This document shows, one piece after another, positions 23,841-33,873 of a DNA stretch of 64,000 bases. Position 1 is the first letter of the stretch. The number at the start of each line of letters is the position of its first letter. The stretch is taken from the NCBI GenBank assembly GCA_023411555.1, contig JAEYOQ010000006.1:1-64000 (forward strand), read 5' to 3'. A program made the translations under genes and the position numbers. Source of the stretch: Bacillota bacterium (lineage in GTDB: Bacteria; Bacillota; Clostridia; Lachnospirales; Lachnospiraceae). The notes below the pieces were generated by a model that saw only the letters and a program-made list of their open reading frames with translations, ran no database searches and was not told the origin of the DNA.

Positions 23841-26093
23841 CTAGCTTAAGACGGCCTTCTGTCCTTTATCGCCACGCTTTCTCATACGTACCTTTTTCGC
23901 ACTGAGTGTTTTATCATTATGCTGGAAGGACTCTTCATTCTGGTTCAGGGCAATAGCAAAGCTGACTGTGTCATTCTTCTCCAGTGTGATTGCTTTTACA
24001 CCGCGGCTGGTCTTCTTTAATTCGCTTACCTCGGAGAGAGGGAAGCCTAAGGATAAGCCTTTGTCCGTAAGAATAATGACTTTTAGGTTGCCAGCCAGGA
24101 CCTCGTGACCGGACAGGAGATTGATTGCGATTATTTCATCCTTTTCCTCCAGCTTTGTGGAAGCGATTTGGGAGCGATTAGTCTCGAATTCCACGCCGGA
24201 TACCTGCTTGATATAGCCGTATTTTGTAGTAAAGAGAAGCTGGGATTCAAAGAGCTGTTCAAAGCTGGTATACAGGATCGTGTTTTCCTTATCTAATTTA
24301 CATAGTGTGTGGATTAAAACACCCTTGTCCTTCATCTTGCACCTTGGAATGGCCTCGGCCTTCACCTGGTACATGTTACCTTCCGCCGTGAAGACGCAAA
24401 GCTTATCGGTGTTCTTCATCATTATGATATGGCTGAACTCCTTCAGGTTATCCTCGGAGGCTCTAGTATAGCTGGCAGCATCGACGGATTTCGTATATCC
24501 AAATCGATCGATTAATACATAGATATCCTCGATCTTGACCTCTTCTACATAATCTACCATAGATTGATTAGATAGCATGGTCTTTCTGGGGCGGTGGAAG
24601 AGCTTTCTGTACTCTCGCAGGCGTCCCTTAATCACCTTGTAAAGCTCTTTTGTGTCTCCGAGTATCTTACGGTATTCTTCGATATTCTTAGCAATCGTAT
24701 CGTTCTCTTCATGGAGCTTCATTATCTCCAGACCAATTAACTTGCTTAATTGCATTGCAAGGATTGCATCTGCCTGACGTTCGGTGAAATTAAGGGTGGA
24801 AGCTTCCTTCTCGGAGGCTGCTGATTTGAACTTTATGCCCTCGGTATTTCCCTCGATCAGACATGCCTTTGCCTGCTTAATGGAGGAGCTGCCACGGAGT
24901 ATTTCAATAATCAGGTCGATTACATCGGTTGCCTTAATTAAGCCGCCAACAATCTCCTGACGCTTGATTGCCTTATCTAATAGGTAATTATACTCCTTGG
25001 TATAAAGCTCCACCTGAAAATCAACAAATTCACTGATGATGCTCTTAAGATTAAAGGTGATGGGCTGTTGCTCCTTAATTGCTAGGAGATTAGCGGCATA
25101 GGTATCCTCCATGGAGGTCTTCTTATATAGGCCGTTTAATAGGTTGTTCAGATCGCGGTCCTTCTTCACCTCGATTACGATTCGTATTCCTTCCTTGGAG
25201 GATTCGTCACGCACATCATATATTTCATCGAATACCTTGTCCTTAATCAGAGTAGCAAGACTTTCTACTAATTTCGTCTTGTTACCGCTTATTGTATAGG
25301 GGATCTCGGTGACTACAATATTTTTACGTCCATTATCACCATTCTCGATTTCGACCTTAGAGCGTATACGGATTTTCCCCTCACCGGTTTCGTAAAGAGT
25401 ATACATATCATCCTGATTCGTGATGATACCGCCGGTCGGAAAGTCAGGTGCAGGAATGTATTCCATCAATTTTCTGACTGTAATATTCGGATTATCCATG
25501 TATGCAATAACACCATCAATTACCTCTGTCGGGTTATGGGGAGGAATGTTGGTTGCCATACCTACCGCAATACCGGTGGTTCCGTTAATCAACAGGTTGG
25601 GAATCATAGCAGGGAGTACGACGGGTTCCTTCTCGCTGTCATCGAAGTTGGGGACGAAATCGATCAAGCCCTTTTCCAGATGGTCTAACAGTGCCATAGA
25701 GCTGAGGGATAATCTTGCTTCCGTATAACGCATAGCTGCAGCACTATCTCCGTCGATGGATCCAAAGTTACCGTGTCCATCCACCAAGGGGAGCATCATG
25801 GAGAACTCTTCGGACATATGGACTAAGGCATCATAGATGGAGGAGTCACCGTGTGGATGATATTTACCCATGGTATCGCCGACGATACGAGCGCTTTTTC
25901 TATGGGGCTTTGCAGGGTCCAAGCCAAGCTCGATCATGGAATACAGAATTCTTCTTTGTACCGGCTTTAAGCCGTCTCGCACATCCGGTAAGGCACGGGA
26001 AATAATAACACTCAGGGCATAATCCCGAAAGCTTGTTTTCATCTCCTCGGAAAAATCCATCTGAATTATTTGGTCAACATTTTTCTTCATCAC
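23841..26093 (-). CDS. parC: DNA topoisomerase IV subunit A (ParC)
   Basis: The 750-residue protein has the type IIA breakage-reunion core: L-P-D-V-R-D-G-L-K-P-V-Q-R-R, P-H-G-D-S-S-I-Y-D-A-L-V, and the catalytic Tyr in A-A-A-M-R-Y-T-E-A-R-L-S (near residue 122). A beta-pinwheel C-terminal domain follows. The full GyrA box (Q-R-R-G-G-K-G) is not seen. The corresponding turn reads K-T-S-R-G-V-K-A. This favours topoisomerase IV or a second gyrase-like enzyme over the canonical gyrase. GTG at 26093 fits the ribosome binding site best. It follows parE by 13 bp in one operon. Confidence 0.85.
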   Translation of the reverse strand: MMKKNVDQIIQMDFSEEMKTSFRDYALSVIISRALPDVRDGLKPVQRRILYSMIELGLDPAKPHRKSARIVGDTMGKYHPHGDSSIYDALVHMSEEFSMMLPLVDGHGNFGSIDGDSAAAMRYTEARLSLSSMALLDHLEKGLIDFVPNFDDSEKEPVVLPAMIPNLLINGTTGIAVGMATNIPPHNPTEVIDGVIAYMDNPNITVRKLMEYIPAPDFPTGGIITNQDDMYTLYETGEGKIRIRSKVEIENGDNGRKNIVVTEIPYTISGNKTKLVESLATLIKDKVFDEIYDVRDESSKEGIRIVIEVKKDRDLNNLLNGLYKKTSMEDTYAANLLAIKEQQPITFNLKSIISEFVDFQVELYTKEYNYLLDKAIKRQEIVGGLIKATDVIDLIIEILRGSSSIKQAKACLIEGNTEGIKFKSAASEKEASTLNFTERQADAILAMQLSKLIGLEIMKLHEENDTIAKNIEEYRKILGDTKELYKVIKGRLREYRKLFHRPRKTMLSNQSMVDYVEEVKIEDIYVLIDRFGYTKSVDAASYTRASEDNLKEFSHIIMMKNTDKLCVFTAEGNMYQVKAEAIPRCKMKDKGVLIHTLCKLDKENTILYTSFEQLFESQLLFTTKYGYIKQVSGVEFETNRSQIASTKLEEKDEIIAINLLSGHEVLAGNLKVIILTDKGLSLGFPLSEVSELKKTSRGVKAITLEKNDTVSFAIALNQNEESFQHNDKTLSAKKVRMRKRGDKGQKAVLS

Positions 26094-26106
26094 AGCTTAA
26101 TCCTCC

Positions 26107-28038
26107 TTAAATATCTAGCTTTGCATATTTTGCTTCATCCATGATAAAGTTACGTCTGGGAGGAACGTTGCTGCTCATAAGCATAGTCGTTATCTCGTCT
26201 GCTTCTACCGTATCACTGATTGCAATCTGCGCAAGTATTCTGGTATCGGGATTCAATGTCGTCTCCCATAACTGATGTGCGTCCATTTCGCCAAGACCTT
26301 TATATCTTTGGAGGCTAAGAATTTTATTACCTTCTATTTTACGGAACTTCTCCAGCTCAAAATCGTTAAACAAGTATTCGGACAATTTGGTCTTCTTACC
26401 TTTGACGGTTGTTTCATAATCTACCTTATAAAGCGGTGGAAGTCCCCGGTAAACCTTTCCCTCTAAGATCAGCTCTGGCATGAAACGATAGAAGAAGGTT
26501 AAGAGTAGAGTGCTGATATGTGCTCCGTCCACATCGGCATCAGTAAGGATGATAATCTTATCATACCGAAGCTTTGAGAGGTCGAATTCATCACCAATCC
26601 CACAGCCAAAGGCTGCAATCATCGACTTTATTTCATTATTTACAAGTATTTTCTCCAGGGTAGCTTTTTCTACGTTGAGAATTTTACCTCTCAGGGGGAG
26701 CACTGCCTGGGTTCGTCTATTTCTTGCCGTCTTTACGGTACCACCGGCAGAATCACCCTCTACGATATATAGCTCACATTCCTCGGGCTTCTTGGAGGAG
26801 CAGGATGCAAGCTTGCTTCTGGTGTCAACATCATTCAGCTGCTTCATGACAGCAACCCTTGCCTTGTCACTGGCACGCCTTGCATTAAAGGACTTTAAAG
26901 AATTATCAAGAATGGCCTTTAATACCTCAACATTCTTATCAAACCAACGTTGAGCTTCGGAGGAGAAGACATCCTCAACAGCACTTTTTGCATCGGTGTT
27001 ACCCAGCTTCGTCTTTGTCTGACCTTCGAACTGGGGATTCGGGTGCTTGATCGAGATGATGGCCACAAGACCGTTACGAATATCCTTGCCATCAAAGTTC
27101 TCGTCCTTATCCTTTAATATATTAAGCTCTCGGGCATATTGATTCATCACACGGGTTAACCCGGTCTTAAAGCCGGTTACCAGAGTTCCTCCGTCTACTA
27201 CATTGATACGGTTACAGTAAGCATTAATCTGCTCTGAATAGCTATCTGTGTACTGAAGAGCGATCTCCACCTCGATATCACCGCTTTTACCCTCGAGATA
27301 GACAGGCTCCCCATGAAGGGGGTTCATCTCTCTGGTTAGGTAGGACACAAAGCTCTTAATACCGAACTCCTCCTGATAGGATTTGGTGAGACCAGTGTTT
27401 TGATCGCTAAAGACAAGCAATAAATTCTTGTTTAAGAAGGCGATTTCCTTCAGCTTCTTTTGAATAATATCAGATTTAAATTCTACTGTTTCGAAAATAG
27501 TTTCATCGGGATAGAAGATAACCTTTGTTCCAGTGTCAGATTTATTACATTTCCCGACTACGGGAAGAAAACCTCCTTCCAGCTGGGTGATGGGATGACC
27601 GCCATTCTCATATTCATCGCGATAGATTTTTCCGTCGCGTCTAACCTCAACAATCATTTTCTTGGAGAGGGCATTGACTACAGAGGCACCTACGCCATGA
27701 AGACCACCGGCTACCTTATAAACAGAATTACCGAACTTTCCACCGGCATGAAGAATGGTATATACTACGCGGACGGTAGGAATCTTCTTTGTTGGATGAA
27801 TATCTACCGGAACACCTCGTCCGTTATCACATATTTCAATTCCGCCATCCTTTAAAAGTGTAATATTTAGCCTTGTACAATAACCCGCCAGATGTTCATC
27901 AATTCCATTATCGAGAATTTCCCAAATTAGATGATGCAGTCCCCTTGAACCAGTGCTTCCGATATACATACCTGGTCGCTTTCTGACTGCCTCTAAACCT
28001 TCTAAAACAACAATTTGACTACCGCTGTATTGTTCCAT
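26107..28038 (-). CDS. parE: DNA topoisomerase IV subunit B (ParE)
   Basis: The 643-residue protein has a GHKL ATPase domain (L-E-A-V-R-K-R-P-G-M-Y-I-G, E-I-L-D-N-G-I-D-E, D-N-G-R-G-V-P-V, G-G-L-H-G-V-G-A). A transducer domain follows, with K-H-P-N-P-Q-F-E-G-Q-T-K-T-K-L-G. The TOPRIM domain has E-G-D-S-A-G-G, D-A-D-V-D-G-A-H and Q-R-Y-K-G-L-G-E-M. All catalytic residues are present. The subunit supplies ATP hydrolysis for decatenation together with ParC encoded next. The ribosome binding site (AGAAGGGG) is moderate. A short palindrome lies in its leader (28075-28092). Confidence 0.88.
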   Translation of the reverse strand: MEQYSGSQIVVLEGLEAVRKRPGMYIGSTGSRGLHHLIWEILDNGIDEHLAGYCTRLNITLLKDGGIEICDNGRGVPVDIHPTKKIPTVRVVYTILHAGGKFGNSVYKVAGGLHGVGASVVNALSKKMIVEVRRDGKIYRDEYENGGHPITQLEGGFLPVVGKCNKSDTGTKVIFYPDETIFETVEFKSDIIQKKLKEIAFLNKNLLLVFSDQNTGLTKSYQEEFGIKSFVSYLTREMNPLHGEPVYLEGKSGDIEVEIALQYTDSYSEQINAYCNRINVVDGGTLVTGFKTGLTRVMNQYARELNILKDKDENFDGKDIRNGLVAIISIKHPNPQFEGQTKTKLGNTDAKSAVEDVFSSEAQRWFDKNVEVLKAILDNSLKSFNARRASDKARVAVMKQLNDVDTRSKLASCSSKKPEECELYIVEGDSAGGTVKTARNRRTQAVLPLRGKILNVEKATLEKILVNNEIKSMIAAFGCGIGDEFDLSKLRYDKIIILTDADVDGAHISTLLLTFFYRFMPELILEGKVYRGLPPLYKVDYETTVKGKKTKLSEYLFNDFELEKFRKIEGNKILSLQRYKGLGEMDAHQLWETTLNPDTRILAQIAISDTVEADEITTMLMSSNVPPRRNFIMDEAKYAKLDI

Positions 28039-28622
28039 GGTGTAATACCCCTTCTGTTAGTTATTCTTAGTTCAAGTACGCCCCAGCGTACTAACGCGCT
28101 GTATACTTGCATTGCTGTAGAATCCATAGGAAGGCCGAGTTTATCCATTAAAGAAAGAAATCAAGGCTTTAGTTGCCAAAAATTCCTATTTCTTCCATGG
28201 ATGGATCGGCTCATATGGATCAGTATAACATAAATATATCAAATTTTCCACAAGTATTACAATCATATGTTCGCCCAGAACTCTAGTGTACTAATAATAT
28301 CAGGGCTTTGGGACTAGTCAAGGAGGCACCTGCAAATACTTTTATCGTAGTTATGAATGGAATTCAGAAAAAATTTAAAAAGCTGACTCCAAGCAATTTA
28401 ATAGTAGAATTAAAAGGTTGCATGAATAATTAAAAAAGTGATTGAAAAAAACATAGAATGATGTATAATAGGAACAATTATCAGATATTTAATTCAACCC
28501 CCTCGAAGCTGAGCGACAGGGGGGATTTTGACGAAGTACTGAAAATCCATAAAATATAAGGTTTTGTAAGTGTTTGTAAGTTGGTATAATTATGCATGTT
28601 TACGAATGACGAAGGAGGAAAT
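28039..28622. other. Intergenic stretch between divergent parE and PHP genes
   Basis: A perfect hairpin AGTACGC-CCCA-GCGTACT (28075-28092) lies 37 bp before parE. On the plus strand TTGAAA (28442-28447) and TATAAT (28464-28469), 16 bp apart, form a promoter for the PHP gene. A GC stem CCCCCT (28498-28503) / AGGGGG (28518-28523) with ATTTT after it follows in the leader and may attenuate. No coding potential is seen. Confidence 0.5.
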
Positions 28623-29318
28623 ATGAGCCTATTTTTATATGAGACACATTTGCACACGAAGCAGGCCAGTGCCTGCGGTGTATTGAACGGTGCACAGCAT
28701 GTAAGATTTTATAAAGAAGCAGGATATAGTGGAATAGTCGTAACGGACCATTTTTTTAACGGTAATACCTGTATCCCGGAAAATCTTACCTGGGAAGAAA
28801 GAGTGGAGCTGTTTTGTAAGGGTTATGAAGAGGCCAAGGAAGAAGGTGATAAGCTAGGCTTATCCGTATTTTTTGGATGGGAGGCTAATTTCAAGGCTAC
28901 TGAGTTCTTGGTTTACGGTTTGGATAAGGAATGGCTGATGGAGCATCCTCAGATTATGGATTGGTCAGTGGAGGAACAGTATGAGCAGATTCATGCCGCC
29001 GGTGGGTATGTGGTGCATGCTCATCCCTTCCGAAAGCGTGAATACATTAAAGAGATTCGCTTGTACCCTTCCCATGTAGATGCAGTGGAGGGTATTAATA
29101 TAGGAAATCGTAATGATGAGTTCGATAAGCAGGCCATGACGTATGCCAAAAAGCATAGATTGCCAATTGTTGCAGGATCTGATGCTCACGGCTTTGAAAA
29201 ATACCGCAGTGGAATTGCTTTTAAAAGGAAGGCTGAGAATATCCATGATTTTATCGATATGATTAAGGCCGGTAAATATGAGTTGATTAATCCGAAAGAG
29301 ATTATCATAGATAAATAA
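28623..29318 (+). CDS. PHP domain metal-dependent hydrolase
   Basis: The 231-residue protein has the PHP metal motifs: Y-E-T-H-L-H-T-K at the N-terminus, T-D-H-F-F, a central G-W-E-A-N, H-A-H-P-F near residue 135, and G-S-D-A-H-G near the end. This is a stand-alone PHP phosphoesterase of the YciV/histidinol-phosphatase-like type; the substrate is unknown. ATG 28623 is supported by GGAGG. lysA follows 18 bp later and is co-transcribed, but a role in lysine synthesis is not implied by the sequence. Confidence 0.8.
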   Translation: MSLFLYETHLHTKQASACGVLNGAQHVRFYKEAGYSGIVVTDHFFNGNTCIPENLTWEERVELFCKGYEEAKEEGDKLGLSVFFGWEANFKATEFLVYGLDKEWLMEHPQIMDWSVEEQYEQIHAAGGYVVHAHPFRKREYIKEIRLYPSHVDAVEGINIGNRNDEFDKQAMTYAKKHRLPIVAGSDAHGFEKYRSGIAFKRKAENIHDFIDMIKAGKYELINPKEIIIDK

Positions 29319-29336
29319 ACATGTAGGAGGTTCCCG

Positions 29337-30599
29337 ATGAAAAAACCATTTGTTACTCTCGAACAGTTAAAGGAAATAACAAAGACATACCCGACCCCCT
29401 TTCACATTTATGATGAAAAAGGCATTCGTGAAAATGCAAGGAGGCTCAATGAAGCCTTTGCATGGAACAAAGGCTTTAAAGAATATTTTGCGGTGAAAGC
29501 AACACCAAACCCCTATATTATCAATATATTAAGAGAAGAAGGCTGTGGATTGGATTGCTCATCCTTGACGGAGCTCATGATGGCGGAGGTACTTCATTGT
29601 AAGGGAGAGGATATTATGTTCTCCTCCAATGCGACCCCGGCAGAGGAATTTATCAAGGCAGCAGAGCTGAATGCAATTATCAATTTAGATGATTTTACTC
29701 ATATTGATTTTCTGGAGAAGGCAGTCGGGATTCCTGAGACTATATGCTGTCGCTATAATCCGGGCGGTGTATTTAAGACGGCTAACGGCATAATGGACAA
29801 TCCGGGAGACGCAAAATATGGATTTACCAAGGAACAAATGGTGGAAGGCTTTAAGATTCTCAAGGAAAAGGGAGCGAAGCAGTTTGGTATCCACTCCTTC
29901 TTAGCAAGTAATACTGAGACCGATGAATATTATCCAACTTTAGCGGGTATTTTATTTGAGCTGGCGGTGGAGCTTAAGGAAAAGACCGGCGTCCAGATTA
30001 AATTCATCAATCTATCCGGTGGAGTAGGAATCCCCTATAAGCCAGATGGAAAAGCAAATGATATCATGAATATCGGGGAAGGTGTTCGAAAGGTCTTCGA
30101 AGAAATCATGGTTCCTGCAGGACTTGGTGATGTGGCAATCTATACAGAGCTGGGACGCTTTATGCTGGCGCCATACGGCCATCTGGTAGCAAAGGCTATT
30201 CATGAGAAGCATATCTATAAAGAATATATCGGTTTGGATGCCTGTGCGGTAGATTTGATGAGACCGGCTATGTATGGAGCTTATCATCACATTACCGTTA
30301 TGGGGAAGGAAAATGAACCATGCGACCACAAGTATGATGTGACTGGTTCACTCTGCGAAAACAATGATAAATTCGCTATTGATCGAATGCTGCCAAAGAT
30401 TGATATCGGTGATTTCCTTGTAATACATGATACCGGTGCTCATGGATATGCAATGGGATACAATTATAACGGTAAGCTTAAATCGGCAGAACTTTTGCTG
30501 AAGGAGGATAACTCAGTTCAGCTGATTCGTAGGGCTGAGACTCCGAAGGATTATTTTGCAACCTTCGATTTTACTGATTTTTTCAAGACATTAGATTAA
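29337..30599 (+). CDS. lysA: Diaminopimelate decarboxylase
   Basis: The 420-residue fold-type III PLP enzyme has the Schiff-base Lys in Y-F-A-V-K-A-T-P-N-P, a H-S-F-L-A segment, a Gly-rich phosphate site N-L-S-G-G-V-G-I-P, E-L-G-R-F-M-L-A-P-Y-G and the C-terminal Y-N region (G-A-H-G-Y-A-M-G-Y-N-Y). It makes L-lysine from meso-diaminopimelate. It differs somewhat from the classical LysA in its middle part, so a related amino-acid decarboxylase remains possible. AGGAGG precedes the ATG. It is the second gene after the PHP protein. Confidence 0.8.
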   Translation: MKKPFVTLEQLKEITKTYPTPFHIYDEKGIRENARRLNEAFAWNKGFKEYFAVKATPNPYIINILREEGCGLDCSSLTELMMAEVLHCKGEDIMFSSNATPAEEFIKAAELNAIINLDDFTHIDFLEKAVGIPETICCRYNPGGVFKTANGIMDNPGDAKYGFTKEQMVEGFKILKEKGAKQFGIHSFLASNTETDEYYPTLAGILFELAVELKEKTGVQIKFINLSGGVGIPYKPDGKANDIMNIGEGVRKVFEEIMVPAGLGDVAIYTELGRFMLAPYGHLVAKAIHEKHIYKEYIGLDACAVDLMRPAMYGAYHHITVMGKENEPCDHKYDVTGSLCENNDKFAIDRMLPKIDIGDFLVIHDTGAHGYAMGYNYNGKLKSAELLLKEDNSVQLIRRAETPKDYFATFDFTDFFKTLD

Positions 30600-30899
30600 T
30601 TCTAGATTAACCAGGTTAATGAAGTGGTATGAGCGTTTATTCGTTCATATAATTACTACGTATTACATTAAGGGATAGAAAGCTCTTTCGGGTATTATTC
30701 ACAAAAGGATAGAATATTTTATTTGATATAAAGATAAGATATAATGTAACTTCCGTGAAGAATTTTATACTCGAAAACAAGTGAAAAGTACAGGAATGTT
30801 TGATAAGTGAATGAGGTTGACAATGTACTATTGATACGATATAATACTTTGAATGTATTGTATATTGTATAAAAAGCAATATGGAGGAAGGGTGTTTTT
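30600..30899. other. Intergenic stretch with the greA-lysS promoter
   Basis: TTGACA (30817-30822) and TATAAT (30840-30845) are 17 bp apart, a perfect consensus promoter about 55 bp before greA. No clear lysA terminator is visible. The rest is AT-rich and shows nothing else. Confidence 0.6.
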
Positions 30900-31382
30900 A
30901 TGATAGAAAAAAAGAACATATTGACTTATGAGGGACTACGACAACTGGAAGATGAGCTTCATGATCTAAAAGTGAACCAAAGAAGACTAGTTGCCCAAAA
31001 GATTAAGGAGGCAAGAGAGCAGGGGGATCTTTCCGAGAACGCAGAATATGATGCTGCTAAGGATGAGCAGAGAGACATCGAAGCAAGAATTGAAGAGATT
31101 GATAAAATTCTCAAGAATGCGGAAGTCGTTGTAGAAGATGAAGTTGATGTTAATGCAATTAATATAGGATGTAAGGTTAGAATCTTAGACATGGAATACA
31201 ATGAGGAGCTGGAATATAAGCTCGTTGGATCTACCGAAGCAAACAGCTTAAAAGGAAAGATTTCGAATGAATCCCCCTTAGGCCGTGCCTTAATCGGAGC
31301 GAAGGTTGGGGACGTGGTAAATGTTGAGGCTCATGCAGGAACCATGCAATATAAGATATTAGCAATCGATAAGTCAAATTAA
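30900..31382 (+). CDS. greA: Transcription elongation factor GreA
   Basis: The 160-residue protein has the N-terminal antiparallel coiled coil with the acidic tip D-L-S-E-N-A-E-Y-D-A-A-K-D-E-Q and the C-terminal FKBP-like domain with I-S-N-E-S-P-L-G-R-A-L-I-G and G-D-V-V-N-V. GreA rescues backtracked RNA polymerase by stimulating transcript cleavage. All signature residues are present and the length is normal. The consensus promoter at 30817-30845 drives it, and lysS follows 90 bp downstream, a conserved clostridial pairing. Confidence 0.93.
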   Translation: MIEKKNILTYEGLRQLEDELHDLKVNQRRLVAQKIKEAREQGDLSENAEYDAAKDEQRDIEARIEEIDKILKNAEVVVEDEVDVNAINIGCKVRILDMEYNEELEYKLVGSTEANSLKGKISNESPLGRALIGAKVGDVVNVEAHAGTMQYKILAIDKSN

Positions 31383-31472
31383 TTAGATAGAGTAAACGCT
31401 CTTTACAAAGGCGGAACAATTCACGTTGGATAAGATAGAGAGAGTACGTTTACTGTGATAAGAGGTGTAATC

Positions 31473-33401
31473 ATGGCTGATGAAAGAATTCAAACAGATC
31501 AGGATATTAACGAATTATTAAAGATAAAGAGAGCAAAACTGGCCGAGCTTCAGGAAGGTGGTAAGGATCCCTTTCAGATAATGAAGTATGATGTAACTCA
31601 TCATTCCGGCGATATCATTAATAATTTTGAGGATCTGGAAGGTAAAACTGTTTCTATTGCAGGTCGTATGATGTCAAAACGAATCATGGGTAAGGCGTCC
31701 TTTAGCAATGTTAGAGATATCCAGGGTGGTATTCAGGTCTATGTAAAACGAGATGATATTGGCGAAGAGCCTTATGCAGAGTTCAAGAAGTTTGATATTG
31801 GTGATATTGTTGGCGTTGAAGGAGAGGTTTTCAAGACGCATACAGGAGAAGTATCTGTAAAAGTGCAAAAAATAGTGCTTTTATCCAAGAGTCTTCAGAT
31901 CTTGCCTGAGAAATTCCATGGTTTGAAGGATACCGATACCAGATACCGTCAAAGATATGTTGATTTAATTGTCAATCCTGAGGTTAGAGACACCTTTATT
32001 AAGCGTTCTCATATAATCAGAGAAATCCGTAATTATTTGGATGGTAAAGAATTTATTGAGGTTGAGACACCTGTATTGGTTCCCAATGCCGGTGGAGCAG
32101 CAGCTAGACCCTTTAATACCCATCATAATGCATTAGACGAGGATCTACATTTAAGAATCTCTCTAGAATTATACCTGAAGCGTCTGATCGTAGGTGGCCT
32201 GGAGAGAGTATATGAGATCGGAAGAGTATTTCGTAATGAAGGCTTATCCGTAAGACACAATCCGGAATTCACCCTGTTAGAGTTATATCAGGCATATACA
32301 GACTACTATGGAATGATGGATTTGGTTGAGGATCTGTTCCGTACGGTTGCATTGAAGGTTCTGGGGACAACCACGATTAGCTATGATGGTGTGGAGATAG
32401 ATTTATCTAAGCCCTTTGAGCGATTGACGATGGTTGAGGCTATTAAGAAATATACAGATATTGATTTTGATCAGATACCGGATGAAGCTGCAGCGAAGGC
32501 ATTAGCCAAGGAGCGTAATATCGAATTTGAGGATAGACATAAGAGAGGCGATATCATCAATCTGTTCTTCGAGGAATTTGTAGAAGAACATCTTGTACAG
32601 CCTACCTTTATTATGGATCATCCCGTTGATATATCACCCCTTGCAAGCAGAAAGCCAAGCAATCCGGATTATACCGAGCGTTTTGAGTTGTTTATTACAA
32701 GACGTGAGATGGCTAATGCATTCTCCGAGCTTAATGATCCTTTGGATCAGAGAGGCCGTTTTGAGGCTCAGGAAGCACTGCGAGCAGCCGGCGATGAAGA
32801 AGCTAACCAACTTGATGAGGACTTCTTAACAGCGCTGGAATACGGTATGCCCCCGACCGGTGGTATCGGTATCGGCATTGACCGCTTAGTAATGTTATTG
32901 ACAGATTCCTATTCCATCAGAGATGTACTTCTATTCCCGACGATGAAGAGTCTCGGAGCTGAGAAGAAGAAATCCGGCAAAGACGAGGTTGTTGAGGCTG
33001 TTGTTTCAAAGCCTGTTGAAAAGATTGATTTTAGCAAGGTACAGGTTGAACCTTTATTTGAGGCACAGGTTGATTTTGATACCTTCAGCAAGTCTGATTT
33101 TAGAGCTGTTAAAGTGAAAGAGTGTGTTGCGGTACCTAAGTCAAAGAAGCTTTTACAGTTCACTCTTGATGACGGAAGTGGCACAGATCGTACGATATTA
33201 AGCGGAATTCACACCTATTATGAACCGGAAGAATTGGTAGGCAAGACGTTGATTGCTATCACAAATCTTCCGCCTAGAGCAATGATGGGAATTGAATCTT
33301 GTGGAATGCTTTTATCAGCAGTTCACGAAGAAGAGGGAGAAGAAAAGTTACATCTTCTCATGGTAGATGACCACATTCCTGCAGGTGCAAAGCTCTACTA
33401 A
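31473..33401 (+). CDS. lysS: Lysyl-tRNA synthetase (class II) with C-terminal tRNA-binding domain
   Basis: Residues 1-about 500 form class II LysRS: an OB-fold anticodon domain (K-T-V-S-I-A-G-R-M-M-S-K-R), motif 2 (F-R-N-E-G-L-S-V-R-H-N-P-E-F-T) and motif 3 (G-I-G-I-G-I-D-R-L-V-M-L). A linker follows, then a tRNA-binding EMAPII/Trbp111-like domain from about residue 535 to the end (F-D-T-F-S-K-S-D-F-R-A-V-K-V, L-P-P-R-A-M-M-G-I-E-S). Most bacterial LysS lack this last domain. ATG 31473 fits the AGAGGTG site better than GTG 31455. A fragment of this region is duplicated at 37812-37867. Confidence 0.93.
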   Translation: MADERIQTDQDINELLKIKRAKLAELQEGGKDPFQIMKYDVTHHSGDIINNFEDLEGKTVSIAGRMMSKRIMGKASFSNVRDIQGGIQVYVKRDDIGEEPYAEFKKFDIGDIVGVEGEVFKTHTGEVSVKVQKIVLLSKSLQILPEKFHGLKDTDTRYRQRYVDLIVNPEVRDTFIKRSHIIREIRNYLDGKEFIEVETPVLVPNAGGAAARPFNTHHNALDEDLHLRISLELYLKRLIVGGLERVYEIGRVFRNEGLSVRHNPEFTLLELYQAYTDYYGMMDLVEDLFRTVALKVLGTTTISYDGVEIDLSKPFERLTMVEAIKKYTDIDFDQIPDEAAAKALAKERNIEFEDRHKRGDIINLFFEEFVEEHLVQPTFIMDHPVDISPLASRKPSNPDYTERFELFITRREMANAFSELNDPLDQRGRFEAQEALRAAGDEEANQLDEDFLTALEYGMPPTGGIGIGIDRLVMLLTDSYSIRDVLLFPTMKSLGAEKKKSGKDEVVEAVVSKPVEKIDFSKVQVEPLFEAQVDFDTFSKSDFRAVKVKECVAVPKSKKLLQFTLDDGSGTDRTILSGIHTYYEPEELVGKTLIAITNLPPRAMMGIESCGMLLSAVHEEEGEEKLHLLMVDDHIPAGAKLY

Positions 33402-33432
33402 AGCAATGAAGAATTTGGAATAATAATAAGAT

Positions 33433-33480
33433 ATCACATATAGATAGAACCCCAGAAATGGGGTTCTATCTATATGTGAT
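33433..33480 (+). terminator. 21-bp perfect inverted repeat after lysS
   Basis: The arms 33433-33453 and 33460-33480 are perfectly complementary around a 6-nt loop (AGAAAT). The core of the stem is TAGAACCCC/GGGGTTCTA. No T-run follows, so the stem extends well beyond an ordinary terminator and may act in both directions. A near copy of the core lies at 37913-37936. Confidence 0.65.
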
Positions 33481-33873
33481 GGGATTATCCCGGTATATCT
33501 ATACAGAGATTGCGACTATCAAGAAAATAAGATTTAAGTATTTTTCATGAAACAAATTGAATAATTAATTACGGAAGGCAGTTGATGCGGAAAAAGTCTG
33601 TATTGGCTGTCTTTTTCGTTTCTCAGGCCTCTGCAAAAATCTATGAAGTAGCAGGGGCAAAAAGAGCTACTAGAAATATTGCATTTTGTATAGGGAAGTA
33701 GCTTATTTTCAATATAATTGCGCATAAGAAAATTAGCGAGTATAATGAAAATGATACGTGTATATGAAAGTAAAATGTTGAAACATCTTTTTGATAGAAG
33801 ATATTTTTCAGTGAAAATTTAATGTATTGTATAGTAAGCTGATAATAAGAGAGAAATTAGGAGGAAACTTAAA
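33481..33873. other. Intergenic stretch before the nuclease module
   Basis: No gene is seen. A pair AAAAAG / CTTTTT around 33594-33619 could form a weak terminator. The AGGAGG at 33859-33864 serves the next small gene. Confidence 0.35.
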
